DNA of 64,000 nt from DASZVB01 sp035545855 (GTDB lineage: Bacteria; Myxococcota_A; Polyangia; Polyangiales; Polyangiaceae), in the NCBI GenBank assembly GCA_035545855.1, contig DASZXK010000089.1, positions 1 to 64,000 of the forward strand. Reading direction: 5' to 3'. This document shows positions 1 to 8,098 of this stretch, in pieces; position 1 is the first letter of the stretch, and each line of letters starts with the position of its first letter. A model generated the notes under the pieces. It saw only the letters and a program-made list of their open reading frames with translations, ran no database searches and had not been told where the DNA came from. The position numbers and the translations under genes were made by a program.

Positions 1-890
1 CGGAGCGTGCCGATTTCCCGCTTCCGGTTCGCGACGGCGGCGTACATCGTGATCATCGCGCCGATCATCGCGCCGACGGAGAAGAAGAAGACGATGGCGT
101 TCCCCATGAACTTGATGAACGTCGTCGTGCCCTCGGACTCCTTCTCGAAGTAGTCGAGCTCCCGCATCACCTTGAGACCGAGCTGCTTGTCGTGCTCCAT
201 GGCGGAGGCGAAGCCGTCGTAGGCGGCGCGGCTCGAGAGCTTCACGGTGATGGACGAGACGTCCCCGGAGCGGCCGAAGGCGGCCCGCACGGTGTCCAGA
301 TCTCCCCAGATCTCCGACTCGAACGAGGAGTCGTTCGCACTGAAGACGCCGACGACGTTCGCCGGGCGGTTCTTGTTGATCTCGAAGCTCCCGCCGAGCT
401 CCACGTTCTTGAACTTGCCGAGGAGCTTCCGGCCGATGATGACCTCGTTCGTGCCGGGCTGCGCGGGACGGCCCGCGACGATCTGGACCTCCGGGCGGAG
501 CTTCCGCGCGTCCTCCGTCACGCCCCGGACGACCACGTTCGACACCTGGCCCGGGTTCTCGACGAGATCCGCCGCGATCACCATGACGAGCTCGCCGGAG
601 CCGACGGGTTTTCCGTCCGAGCCCACCGCGACGCCCGGGGACGATTTCACCAGGCCGACGATCCGGTTCTCGAGCCCGCTGGCGAGCTCGGCGTCGGCGC
701 CCTTCCGGAGGACGATGGCGTTGTCCAGGCTGCCGGAGCGGCCCATCGTCCGGGCGATTCCGTTCGCGAGCATCTGCGCGGAGGAGAGGACGAACACGAC
801 GAGCGCGACGCCGAACACCGTGGCGAGCGTCGTCGTCTTCCGGACGAGCATGCTGCGGACGTTGTAGGAGATCGGAATCATCGTGTTCAC
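1..890 (-). CDS. ABC transporter permease, FtsX/MacB type (C-terminus cut by window edge)
   Basis: Inner-membrane permease half of a MacB-type exporter. About 296 codons are visible. A membrane segment lies near residues 20-40, followed by a periplasmic MacB_PCD-like domain and a second membrane segment around residues 270-290 ending in the FtsX-type sequence NRKREIGTLR; the rest lies beyond base 1. I chose the GTG at 890 because it overlaps the upstream permease stop by 4 bases (GTGA), the same arrangement as the other junctions of this operon; an in-frame ATG at 881 is an alternative. Last visible gene of the adaptor-ATPase-permease-permease operon. The substrate cannot be told. Confidence 0.88.
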   Translation of the reverse strand, partial: MNTMIPISYNVRSMLVRKTTTLATVFGVALVVFVLSSAQMLANGIARTMGRSGSLDNAIVLRKGADAELASGLENRIVGLVKSSPGVAVGSDGKPVGSGELVMVIAADLVENPGQVSNVVVRGVTEDARKLRPEVQIVAGRPAQPGTNEVIIGRKLLGKFKNVELGGSFEINKNRPANVVGVFSANDSSFESEIWGDLDTVRAAFGRSGDVSSITVKLSSRAAYDGFASAMEHDKQLGLKVMRELDYFEKESEGTTTFIKFMGNAIVFFFSVGAMIGAMITMYAAVANRKREIGTL

Positions 891-2053
891 CCGATGCGGC
901 GGAGCGCGTCGATCGTGTTGAGCTTGGAGGCCTGATAGGCCGGGACGAGCGCCACGCCGAGCGCGAGCGCGAGCGAGAGAACGGCGGCCGCGACGGCGTC
1001 CTGCGGGGCGACGCGGAAGTACGGGAAGAAGCCCGTCATGTTCTCCTCCAGGAAGCGCCCGACGCCCTGGTTGATGAACGGCACCGCGAGGAAGATGCCG
1101 AGCGCGCCGCCGATGATGCCGATGATGACGGCTTCTCCGAGGATGAACGCGACGAGGTGGCCGGGCATGAAGCCGATGGCCCGGAGCACGCCGTATTCGT
1201 GCGTCCGTTCGCGAACGCCCATCGCGATGGTGTTGCCGAGGATCAGGCCCATGATGAGCAGGATGACGATGGAGACGAAGTCCATCGCCTTCAGGACGGC
1301 CGAGAGCATGCCGAGGAAGGACGTGTTCATCGCACGCTCGCTCATGCTGAGCGTCTGCGTGTCTTCGGAGGCGAACATCGTGTCGATGCGCTTCGCGATG
1401 TTCGCGGACTGACCCGGGTCGTCGATGCGGGTCATCACCCAGCCGATCTTGTCCTTCCGCTCGGCGGGGACCGTGTCGTTCAGGTAGTCCCAGTGGAAGA
1501 GGAACGTCGATCGGTCGAACGTCTTCCGCGTCGGCGTGTAGATGCCGGAGATGTCGAACTCCCAGTCCCCCGGATAGATCGTTCCGAGGAGGGTGACCTT
1601 GTCCCCGACCTTCCACCCGAACTGCTTCGCGAGGCTGTCCCCGATGAGGGCGCCGCGCTTGTCCGCGAGCCAGTTCGCCTTCTGATCCGGCGGGACCGTG
1701 AGCTCGTCCGCCACGTTCAGGAAGTTCTTCGTGTCCACCGCGAGCGTCGCGAAGAAGGCGTCTTCGACGCGGGGGTTCTTCGCGCCGAACCAGTTCGCGT
1801 ACGCGACGGCCTGGACGCCCTCCATCTGACGGATCTTGTCCGCGTAGCGGACGGGGAGGGGGAGCACGAACGTCACCTTGTGGCGCGTAGCGAGGCGATC
1901 CTTCGCGGCGTAGTCCACCCCGGCGTTCCACGCGGAGAGCACCGTGCGGAGGAACAGGAACGCGACGACGGCCACCGCGACGCCGAGGATGGTCAGCACC
2001 GCGCGGACCTTGTTCCGCCAGGCGTTCCGGAGACCGATGCCGACGACGGTCAC
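887..2053 (-). CDS. ABC transporter permease, FtsX/MacB type
   Basis: A 388-residue inner-membrane permease. One N-terminal membrane helix (about residues 17-36, AVLTILGVAVAVVAFLFL) is followed by a roughly 220-residue periplasmic domain and three C-terminal helices (about 258-280, 303-325 and 355-373), the FtsX/MacB_PCD layout. The cytoplasmic sequence GVRERTHEYGVLRAIG is the usual FtsX-family loop. The GTG start overlaps the ATPase stop by 4 bases and its own stop overlaps the next permease. Two separate permeases plus a separate ATPase suggest a heterodimeric MacB-like exporter, an inference from gene order. Confidence 0.92.
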   Translation of the reverse strand: MTVVGIGLRNAWRNKVRAVLTILGVAVAVVAFLFLRTVLSAWNAGVDYAAKDRLATRHKVTFVLPLPVRYADKIRQMEGVQAVAYANWFGAKNPRVEDAFFATLAVDTKNFLNVADELTVPPDQKANWLADKRGALIGDSLAKQFGWKVGDKVTLLGTIYPGDWEFDISGIYTPTRKTFDRSTFLFHWDYLNDTVPAERKDKIGWVMTRIDDPGQSANIAKRIDTMFASEDTQTLSMSERAMNTSFLGMLSAVLKAMDFVSIVILLIMGLILGNTIAMGVRERTHEYGVLRAIGFMPGHLVAFILGEAVIIGIIGGALGIFLAVPFINQGVGRFLEENMTGFFPYFRVAPQDAVAAAVLSLALALGVALVPAYQASKLNTIDALRRIG

Positions 2054-2730
2054 TCGAGCGCTCCCTTGTTCAGCCTCCGGGTGATCGTCGCGCGCTCGGC
2101 GGCAGCCGGGTCGTGCGTCACCATGAAGATGCTCTTCTTGAACTCGGTGTTCAGGCGAACGAGGAGCTCGAGGATCTCGTCGGCGCTCTTCCGGTCGAGA
2201 TCGCCCGTGGGCTCGTCGGCGACGATGATCTTCGGATCCGTCACGATGGCGCGCGCGATGGCGACGCGCTGTTCCTGGCCGCCGGAGAGCTGCCGCGGAT
2301 AGTGGCCCGAGCGCTCTTCGAGGCCCACGACACGAAGCGCCGTCTGCGCTCGCTTCCGCCGCTCCGCGGCCGGGAGGCTCGTGAGGAGGAGCGGGAGCTC
2401 GACGTTCTCCACCGCCGTGAGGACCGGCATGAGATTATACGTCTGGAAAATGAACCCGATGGTCGCCGCGCGCCATTTCGCCCGGTCCCCTTCGTTCATT
2501 CGCGTCAGATCCGCGCCGGCGACCCGGATGGTCCCGGACGTCGGCGCGTCGAGCCCGGCGATGAGGTTCAGGAGCGTGGACTTGCCCGAGCCGGACGGCC
2601 CCATGAGCGCCTCGAACGTCCCGACGGGCGCGGAGAGGTCGAGGTCCTTCAGGACGTCCAGCCGCTCGTCGCCGCGGTAGTACGTCTTCCCCACGCCCCT
2701 GAGCTCGATGATCGGTTCGCCGTCACTCAT
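2050..2730 (-). CDS. ABC transporter ATP-binding protein (MacB/LolD type)
   Basis: A 226-residue nucleotide-binding protein that powers the adjacent permeases. Walker A is GPSGSGKST near residues 39-47, the Q-loop is FIFQTYNLMP, the signature is LSGGQEQRVAIARA, Walker B is IIVADEPTGDLD and the H-loop is MVTHD. The EPTGDLD form and short length are typical of the MacB/LolD/FtsE group. The ATG at 2730 overlaps the adaptor stop by 4 bases, which supports this start over longer readings of the same frame. The second signature residue region reads GGQEQ rather than the more common GGQQQ/GGMRQ, a minor variant. Confidence 0.95.
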   Translation of the reverse strand: MSDGEPIIELRGVGKTYYRGDERLDVLKDLDLSAPVGTFEALMGPSGSGKSTLLNLIAGLDAPTSGTIRVAGADLTRMNEGDRAKWRAATIGFIFQTYNLMPVLTAVENVELPLLLTSLPAAERRKRAQTALRVVGLEERSGHYPRQLSGGQEQRVAIARAIVTDPKIIVADEPTGDLDRKSADEILELLVRLNTEFKKSIFMVTHDPAAAERATITRRLNKGALE

Positions 2731-3971
2731 CCCTGACCTCTTTCCTTGATCTTCTGGCCGTCCCCGAGCGTGGGGGGCGGGTCCTTCACGACATGGGTCC
2801 CCGCGGAGGGGCCGGAAACGAGCTCGAAACCGCCGCCGAACGGCGGCCCGAGCGTCACGGGCACGGCCTTCACGTGGTCGCTCTCCACGACGTACACGAG
2901 CTTCGCTCCGCCGCGATCGACGACGGCACCGGCGGGGACGACGAGCTTCGGCGCTTCTTTCATCGCGTCCGCGTCGAGCGCCTTCTGGAGGAAGCTCACG
3001 CGCGCGGCCATTTCGGGGAGCACGCCCTCCGTGGAGTCCACGAACGTGACCTTCACCTTCACGGTGGCCTTCTGGCGATTGATCTTGGGGCTCACCTCGA
3101 GCACTTCCCCGCGGAAGCGCTTGCTCGGGAAGGCGTCCAGGCTGATCTCGCACGGGGCCTTGGCCTTCACGAGCTCGAGGCGCGACTCCGGCACGTCCGT
3201 CTCGACGGTGAGCGTGGACATGTCCGCGATTTCGATGGTGAGCGGAGTGAGCGTGAGCGCGCCGACGAGCTCGCCGAGCTGGGGCGGTTTGCTCACGATC
3301 TCCCCCGTGATCGGGGCCGTGATGGTCAGGTACCCGAGGTTCACGTCCGCCTGACGGACCTCCGCCACGGCCGCTGTCACCTCGGCCTCGGCCGCGGCGA
3401 CGGCGGCCTGGAGCGCGGCGACCCGCGCCGCGAGGTTCTCCGCGTTCGCCTTGGGGGAGACGTTCTCCGCCACGAGACGCTTCTCTCGCTCGAGCTGGAC
3501 CTCGATCTCCGCGACGGACGCCTTCGCGGACTGCACGCGGGCGCGCGCGGCCGCGACGCGGGTCTCCGCCGCGCGCTTCTGCGCCTGGTAGTCCGCGCTG
3601 TCGAGCTCCATGAGGAAGTCTCCCGCCTTCACGCGGTCCCCCTCCTTCACGGCAATCTTCGCGACGCGCCCCGGGATCTTCGCGCCGACGAGGCTCACGA
3701 TCTGGGGGACGACGTAGCCCGTGGACGAGAGCTCGATCGACGCCTGGGCGGGGGAGACCATGGAGATCTCCGTCACGTCCACCTCCGTCTTGAAGAACTC
3801 CGCTTCGAGCTTCGGCTTCGCGACGCTGTACACGCCGAACCCGACGGCCCCGACGACGGCCACCCACACGAGCGCCTTGAGAGCGCCGCCGCGCCCCTGC
3901 TGGGGACCCCCGCCGGTGTCGCTCCGGTCGATGCGAAGCGACGCGAGGTCGGAAGAAAGCTGGTCGGCCAT
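2727..3971 (-). CDS. HlyD/MacA-type periplasmic adaptor (membrane fusion protein)
   Basis: A 414-residue adaptor linking the inner-membrane ABC transporter to an outer-membrane channel. A short cytoplasmic N-terminus is followed by one membrane anchor (about residues 31-50), a biotinyl-lipoyl half motif (GRVAKIAVKEGDRVKAGDFL), an Ala/Glu-rich coiled-coil hairpin (about 115-205), the second half motif (TITAPITGEIV) and beta-barrel domains. First gene of the operon; its stop overlaps the ATPase ATG. No TolC gene is adjacent; the TolC-family gene at 38770 is a possible partner only by guess. Confidence 0.93.
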   Translation of the reverse strand: MADQLSSDLASLRIDRSDTGGGPQQGRGGALKALVWVAVVGAVGFGVYSVAKPKLEAEFFKTEVDVTEISMVSPAQASIELSSTGYVVPQIVSLVGAKIPGRVAKIAVKEGDRVKAGDFLMELDSADYQAQKRAAETRVAAARARVQSAKASVAEIEVQLEREKRLVAENVSPKANAENLAARVAALQAAVAAAEAEVTAAVAEVRQADVNLGYLTITAPITGEIVSKPPQLGELVGALTLTPLTIEIADMSTLTVETDVPESRLELVKAKAPCEISLDAFPSKRFRGEVLEVSPKINRQKATVKVKVTFVDSTEGVLPEMAARVSFLQKALDADAMKEAPKLVVPAGAVVDRGGAKLVYVVESDHVKAVPVTLGPPFGGGFELVSGPSAGTHVVKDPPPTLGDGQKIKERGQG

Positions 3972-4170
3972 GGGTCACTTGCGAGCGCGGAGGCGTGCGG
4001 GCCCGGATCTAGTGGGGCGTGGGACCATAGTCCACCCCCCGGCCTTGGCGGGGTAGGGCATTTACTGTCAGGGTGTGGTCAGGGTTTCGGGCGCCCTCGT
4101 CTTTTTCGACGGAGACATTCGGCTGCTCGGGCGGCGCGAAATCTTGGTACGTAATGGGGTGGGAGAGCCC

Positions 4171-5064
4171 ATGACGGGAAGACTGCGGGTCGCGACGCTC
4201 AACATCTGGAACCGGTCCGGGCCCTGGGCGGCGCGCCTCGCGGCCATTCGAGCGGAGCTTCGCCGGCTCGATCCGTGCGTTCTCGGCCTCCAGGAGGTGC
4301 TCCGAACGGTCCCCGCGGGCGGCTCTCCGCATGGCGCCTGGACGGTGACGGAGGAAGTCTCCGGGGACACCGCTTCCGACCAGGCAAGTCCCATCGCCGC
4401 CGGACTTCTCCCGCACATCGCGTACGGCCGCGCCCAGGACTACGGCGGAGGGCTCGCCTTCGGCAACGCCGTGCTCAGCCGGTACCCGGTCCTCGCCCAC
4501 GAGGTGTTCGAGCTTCCGGGCAGGGAAAGCGGCGAGAGCCGGTCGCTCCTCTACGCGCTGGTGGATCATCCGGGCGGGCAGCTCCCGGTCTTCGTCACGC
4601 ACCTGAACTGGAAACTTCACCACGGTTCCGTGCGAGTTCGTCAGGTCCAGTTCATCTGCGAGAAGATCAAAGAGCTCTGTCCGCTCCAGGAGGAGCGGCT
4701 CCCCCCGGTGCTCATGGGGGACTTCAACGCGGGCCCCGAATCGGACGAGATCCGGTACCTCGTCGGGCTCGCGACGATCGGCGGCAAGAGCGTCTACTTC
4801 GCGGACGCCTGGGTCTACGGCGGAGACGGCACGCCCGGGCCGACGTTCTGCCGGGACAATCCCTTCGCGGCCATCGCGCACGAACCGTCGCGTCGCATCG
4901 ACTACATCTTCGTCCGCGGCCCCGACGGCAAGCTCCGCGGAGAGCCCGTGCACACGCGCGTCGCGTTCGACAAGCCGACCGACACGCCGGAGGGCCCCGT
5001 CTTTCCTTCGGACCACTACGGCGTCGTGACGGATCTCTCCGTCGATCCGAAGTCCTGGGGCTGA
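4171..5064 (+). CDS. Endonuclease/exonuclease/phosphatase (EEP) family protein
   Basis: A 297-residue EEP-fold hydrolase. Typical motifs in order: RVATLNIWN near the N-terminus, the metal-binding Glu in VLGLQEVL, a His in VFVTHLNWK, the catalytic GDFNAGP, and the C-terminal SDHYGV (Asp-His). The fold covers DNases, sphingomyelinases and inositol or lipid phosphatases, and the sequence alone does not decide the substrate. Start: ATG 4171 has GGGAGAG just upstream, whereas the longer in-frame extension to 4075 is atypical. It lies 3 bases before the lipase maturation factor gene, so the two are probably co-transcribed, hinting at a lipid-related role. Confidence 0.88.
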   Translation: MTGRLRVATLNIWNRSGPWAARLAAIRAELRRLDPCVLGLQEVLRTVPAGGSPHGAWTVTEEVSGDTASDQASPIAAGLLPHIAYGRAQDYGGGLAFGNAVLSRYPVLAHEVFELPGRESGESRSLLYALVDHPGGQLPVFVTHLNWKLHHGSVRVRQVQFICEKIKELCPLQEERLPPVLMGDFNAGPESDEIRYLVGLATIGGKSVYFADAWVYGGDGTPGPTFCRDNPFAAIAHEPSRRIDYIFVRGPDGKLRGEPVHTRVAFDKPTDTPEGPVFPSDHYGVVTDLSVDPKSWG

Positions 5065-5067
5065 GCC

Positions 5068-6612
5068 GTGACCGCCGCGGGGGAGGACGCGGCCGACGCC
5101 GACGCGCGCGAAGTCGGGAAGTCTCCCTGGCCGTGGGGGGAGACCGAGTCGCTGGAGCTCACGCGAGAAGCCGTCGTTCGCGGTCTCGGTTTCATCTATG
5201 CCGTCGCGTTCCTCGTCTGCGTGAACCAGTTCCGGAGCCTCGTCGGTGCGGACGGGCTCCTGCCGGCGTCGCGGTTCCTCGGGTTCGTGCGCGAGCGGCT
5301 CGGGCCCTCGGCATACGTCGAGCTCCCGACCTTGTTCTGGCTCTCGTCGAAGGACTGGGCGTTCGCCCTGGCGGCATGGACCGGGCTCGCGCTTTCCTTG
5401 TGGGTCCTCGTGGGACGAGCGAACGCCGTCGTGCTGGCAGCGCTCTGGGCCCTCTACACGTCGTTCGTCTCCGCCGGGCAGGTCTTCTACGCCTACGGCT
5501 GGGAGCTGCTCCTCCTCGAGAGCGGCTTTCTCGCCGTGTTTTACGTCGGGCGACGCGCGCCGCCCTCCGTGATCGTGACGTGGCTCTTCCGCTGGCTCGT
5601 GTTCCGCGTGATGTTCGGCGCGGGCCTCATCAAGCTCCGGGGAGACCCGTGCTGGGTCGAGCTCACGTGCCTCGTCGATCACTACCAGACGCAGCCGAAC
5701 CCGGGTCCGCTCTCCCCTTACTTCCACGCTCTTCCGGTGGCGTTCCAGAAGGGCGGCGTGCTCGTGAACCACGTCGTGGAGCTCGTGATGCCGTGGTTCC
5801 TGTTCGGCCCGCGGCGGTTTCGAATCGCCGCGGGGCTCTCCATCGTCTTCTTCCAGGTGACGCTCATCCTGAGCGGCAACCTGAGTTTCCTGAACTGGCT
5901 CACGATCGTCGTCGCGCTGTCGGCATTCGACGACGCCGCGTTCCTCCGGATCGCGCCGCGGCCCGTGCGCGACCGGCTCGCGGACTGGGTCACCCGGCGG
6001 AACGCCTCGCCGGCCGCGTCGAAGCGTCGCGTGATCGCCGTGCGGGGGCTCGCGGTCGTCGTCGGGTTCCTCAGCCTGTTCCCGGTCGTGAACATGATTT
6101 CGCCCGAGCAGCGCATGAACGGCAGCTTCGATCCGTTCCACCTCGTGAACACGTACGGCGCGTTCGGGAGCATCGAGCATGAGCGGCACGAGGTGATCCT
6201 CGAGGGCACCTGGGACGACGCGGCGTCGCCCGATGCGCGCTGGCAGGAGTACGAGTTTCCCTGCAAGCCCGGAGACGTGCGCCGCCGCCCGTGCCTCGTC
6301 ACGCCGTATCACTACCGGCTCGACTGGCAGATGTGGTTCGCGGGGCTCTCTTCGGTGCGGCGGGAGCCGTGGATCGTGAAGCTCGTGTACGAGCTGCTCC
6401 GCGGGAACGAAACGGTGCTCCGGCTGCTCGCGAAGAACCCATTTTCGTCGCGGCCGCCGCGGTTCGTCCGCGCGGTGCTGTACCGGTACGAGTTCGCGCA
6501 CGGCTCGCCGCCGGGGGCCGTGTGGAGGAGGGAACGAGTGAGCGAGTACCTGCGGCCGCTGTCGCTCGGGGATCCGGATCTGGCCGAGTTTCTGGCGGCC
6601 CGCGGTTGGTGA
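5068..6612 (+). CDS. Lipase maturation factor family protein
   Basis: A 514-residue polytopic membrane protein of the LMF family, whose human member LMF1 helps fold secreted lipases in the ER. About eight hydrophobic segments occupy residues 30-330. Family features include a conserved stretch around FRVMFGAGLIKLRGDPCW, the QPNPGPLSPYFH segment and a soluble C-terminal domain with the NTYGAFGSI and YHYRLDWQMWF regions. GTG start. The role in bacteria is not established; a chaperone-like function for an exported lipase is inference, and no lipase gene lies in this window. Immediately follows the EEP hydrolase gene. Confidence 0.88.
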   Translation: MTAAGEDAADADAREVGKSPWPWGETESLELTREAVVRGLGFIYAVAFLVCVNQFRSLVGADGLLPASRFLGFVRERLGPSAYVELPTLFWLSSKDWAFALAAWTGLALSLWVLVGRANAVVLAALWALYTSFVSAGQVFYAYGWELLLLESGFLAVFYVGRRAPPSVIVTWLFRWLVFRVMFGAGLIKLRGDPCWVELTCLVDHYQTQPNPGPLSPYFHALPVAFQKGGVLVNHVVELVMPWFLFGPRRFRIAAGLSIVFFQVTLILSGNLSFLNWLTIVVALSAFDDAAFLRIAPRPVRDRLADWVTRRNASPAASKRRVIAVRGLAVVVGFLSLFPVVNMISPEQRMNGSFDPFHLVNTYGAFGSIEHERHEVILEGTWDDAASPDARWQEYEFPCKPGDVRRRPCLVTPYHYRLDWQMWFAGLSSVRREPWIVKLVYELLRGNETVLRLLAKNPFSSRPPRFVRAVLYRYEFAHGSPPGAVWRRERVSEYLRPLSLGDPDLAEFLAARGW

Positions 6613-6812
6613 GAGCCGGAGCCGTTCACCTCGGCCGGGGCGCTCATTGCGTTGGACCGTTCCGAGCGCAAGGTGCTCGTCCTCCTCGCTCGCGCCCGCG
6701 AGTTGGGGGCGAACGTCACGGTCCCAGCAACGGCCCTCGCTCAGGCGATCCGTCGCGCGACCCCGACGACTTGCTTCGGCTGGACCCGGCAGCGGCGCTG
6801 GTGAGGATCTGA
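6613..6812 (+). pseudogene. Degraded PIN-domain (VapC-like) toxin gene
   Basis: Directly after the LMF stop codon, one frame reads AGALIALDRSERKVLVLL and continues to VTVPATALAQA, which matches the first half of VapC-type PIN domains (usual DAGALIALDR start and VPAxVLAQ motif). A second frame close downstream reads DPDDLLRLDPAAALVRI and then stops at 6810-6812, the usual PIN C-terminus. The central part of about 60-70 residues with the acidic metal ligands is missing, the two halves are in different frames, and the start codon and first Asp are gone. I infer an internal deletion with frameshift. No antitoxin gene is visible. Confidence 0.65.
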
Positions 6813-6896
6813 CTCCCCCGAGCGTCGGATCCAGCCGAAAATCCGCTCCTTCGCCGCCGCGACGCCGCTCGCCGGGTCGGGTATATTCGCCCTACG

Positions 6897-7286
6897 ATGA
6901 CCCCCGGTGAAAAGCACGTGCTCCGCTCCCTGGTCGCGGTGGCTTGGACGGATGGGCAGCTCGCGGACGGGGAGGTGGGCGTCATCGAAGGCCTCCTCTC
7001 CGGCTTCGACGCGACCGACGAGGAAGAGGCGGAAATCCTCGCGTACGCGAAGACCCGCCGATCCCTCGGGGACATCCCCGTCGGCGAGCTCTCGGACGAA
7101 GACAAGGAGCTCCTCCTCTCGAATGCCGCGCTCATCACCCATGCGGACGGCGACCAGAGCGAGGACGAACGAGGCGTCCTCGACCAGCTCGTCGAGCTCC
7201 TCGGTTTCGCCGAAGACGAGGCGGAGGAGATCATCGCTGCCACGCGGGACGGCGTGCTGAACCTCGGCACGAAGCCGCTCGATTGA
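6897..7286 (+). CDS. TerB-family (tellurite-resistance-like) small acidic protein
   Basis: A 129-residue acidic, all-helical protein of the TerB/DjlA-like superfamily. It shows two TerB repeats: VAVAWTDGQLADGEVGVIEG near residues 12-31 and ITHADGDQSEDERGVL near residues 82-97, each with the acidic DG-x-x-x-x-E metal-binding pattern. The cellular role of stand-alone TerB proteins is unclear. An AT-rich TATATT lies about 10 bases before the ATG, so transcription could start very close to the start codon. It ends 4 bases before the SDR gene and is probably co-transcribed with it. Confidence 0.8.
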   Translation: MTPGEKHVLRSLVAVAWTDGQLADGEVGVIEGLLSGFDATDEEEAEILAYAKTRRSLGDIPVGELSDEDKELLLSNAALITHADGDQSEDERGVLDQLVELLGFAEDEAEEIIAATRDGVLNLGTKPLD

Positions 7287-7290
7287 TCCC

Positions 7291-8085
7291 ATGAGCATCT
7301 TCAAGGACGGTTTCCTCGAGGGGCGCGTCGCGCTGGTCACGGGCGGCGGCTCCGGCATCGGCGCCGGGATCGCGAAGCGGCTCGCCGCGCAGGGGGCGAA
7401 GGTCGCGCTCCTCGGGAGGCGCCCCGAGGCGCTCGCGGAAGTGGCGGGCGAGATCCGCAAGGCGGGCGGCACCGCGATCGAAACACCGACGGACGTGCGT
7501 GAGTACGCGGACGTGGAGAAGGCCGTGGAACGCACTGCGGCCGAGCTCGGGGGCCTTCACATCCTCGTGAACTCCGCCGCCGGGAACTTCATCGCGCCCG
7601 CGGCGCAGCTCAGCGCGAACGGCTTCAAGGCGGTCATCGGAATCGACCTCCTCGGAACGTTCAACGCCTGTCGCGCGGCGTTCTCGCACCTGGCGAAGGA
7701 GGGCGGGAACATCGTCAGCATCTCGGCGCCGCAGGCGTTCAAGCCCACCCCGGCGCAGTCGCACGTGGGCGCGGCGAAGGCCGGGATCGAGATGCTCATG
7801 AAGGACCTCGCGCTCGAGTGGGGCCCCGCCGGGATCCGCGTGAACACGGTGGTGCCGGGTCCGACGGCGGACACGGAGGGCATGCGGCGCCTCGCGCCCG
7901 CGGACCCCGAGACGCAGAAGAAGATGCAGCGCGCGGTGCCCCTCGGACGCTGGGGCAAGATCGACGAGGTCGCGGACGCGGTCCTCTTCCTCGTCTCGCC
8001 TGCGGCGTCCTACGTCACCGCGACGACGCTCGTCGTCGACGGCGGCGCTTCCCTCATTTCCTCGACGGGTATCGTCGATCCGTGA
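7291..8085 (+). CDS. SDR oxidoreductase, 2,4-dienoyl-CoA reductase-like
   Basis: A 264-residue short-chain dehydrogenase/reductase. The cofactor motif TGGGSGIGAGIAKRL (about 18-32) and LGRR after beta-2 favour NADP(H). The NSAAGNF motif and the pattern SQSHVGAAKAG, with His where classical SDRs have the catalytic Tyr while the Lys is kept, are features of the 2,4-dienoyl-CoA reductase subfamily. A role in beta-oxidation of unsaturated fatty acids is therefore likely but not proven; trans-2-enoyl-CoA reductases are related. It sits between a TerB-like gene and a protein kinase gene on the same strand. Confidence 0.85.
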   Translation: MSIFKDGFLEGRVALVTGGGSGIGAGIAKRLAAQGAKVALLGRRPEALAEVAGEIRKAGGTAIETPTDVREYADVEKAVERTAAELGGLHILVNSAAGNFIAPAAQLSANGFKAVIGIDLLGTFNACRAAFSHLAKEGGNIVSISAPQAFKPTPAQSHVGAAKAGIEMLMKDLALEWGPAGIRVNTVVPGPTADTEGMRRLAPADPETQKKMQRAVPLGRWGKIDEVADAVLFLVSPAASYVTATTLVVDGGASLISSTGIVDP

Positions 8086-8098
8086 GCGACAGGTTCCG

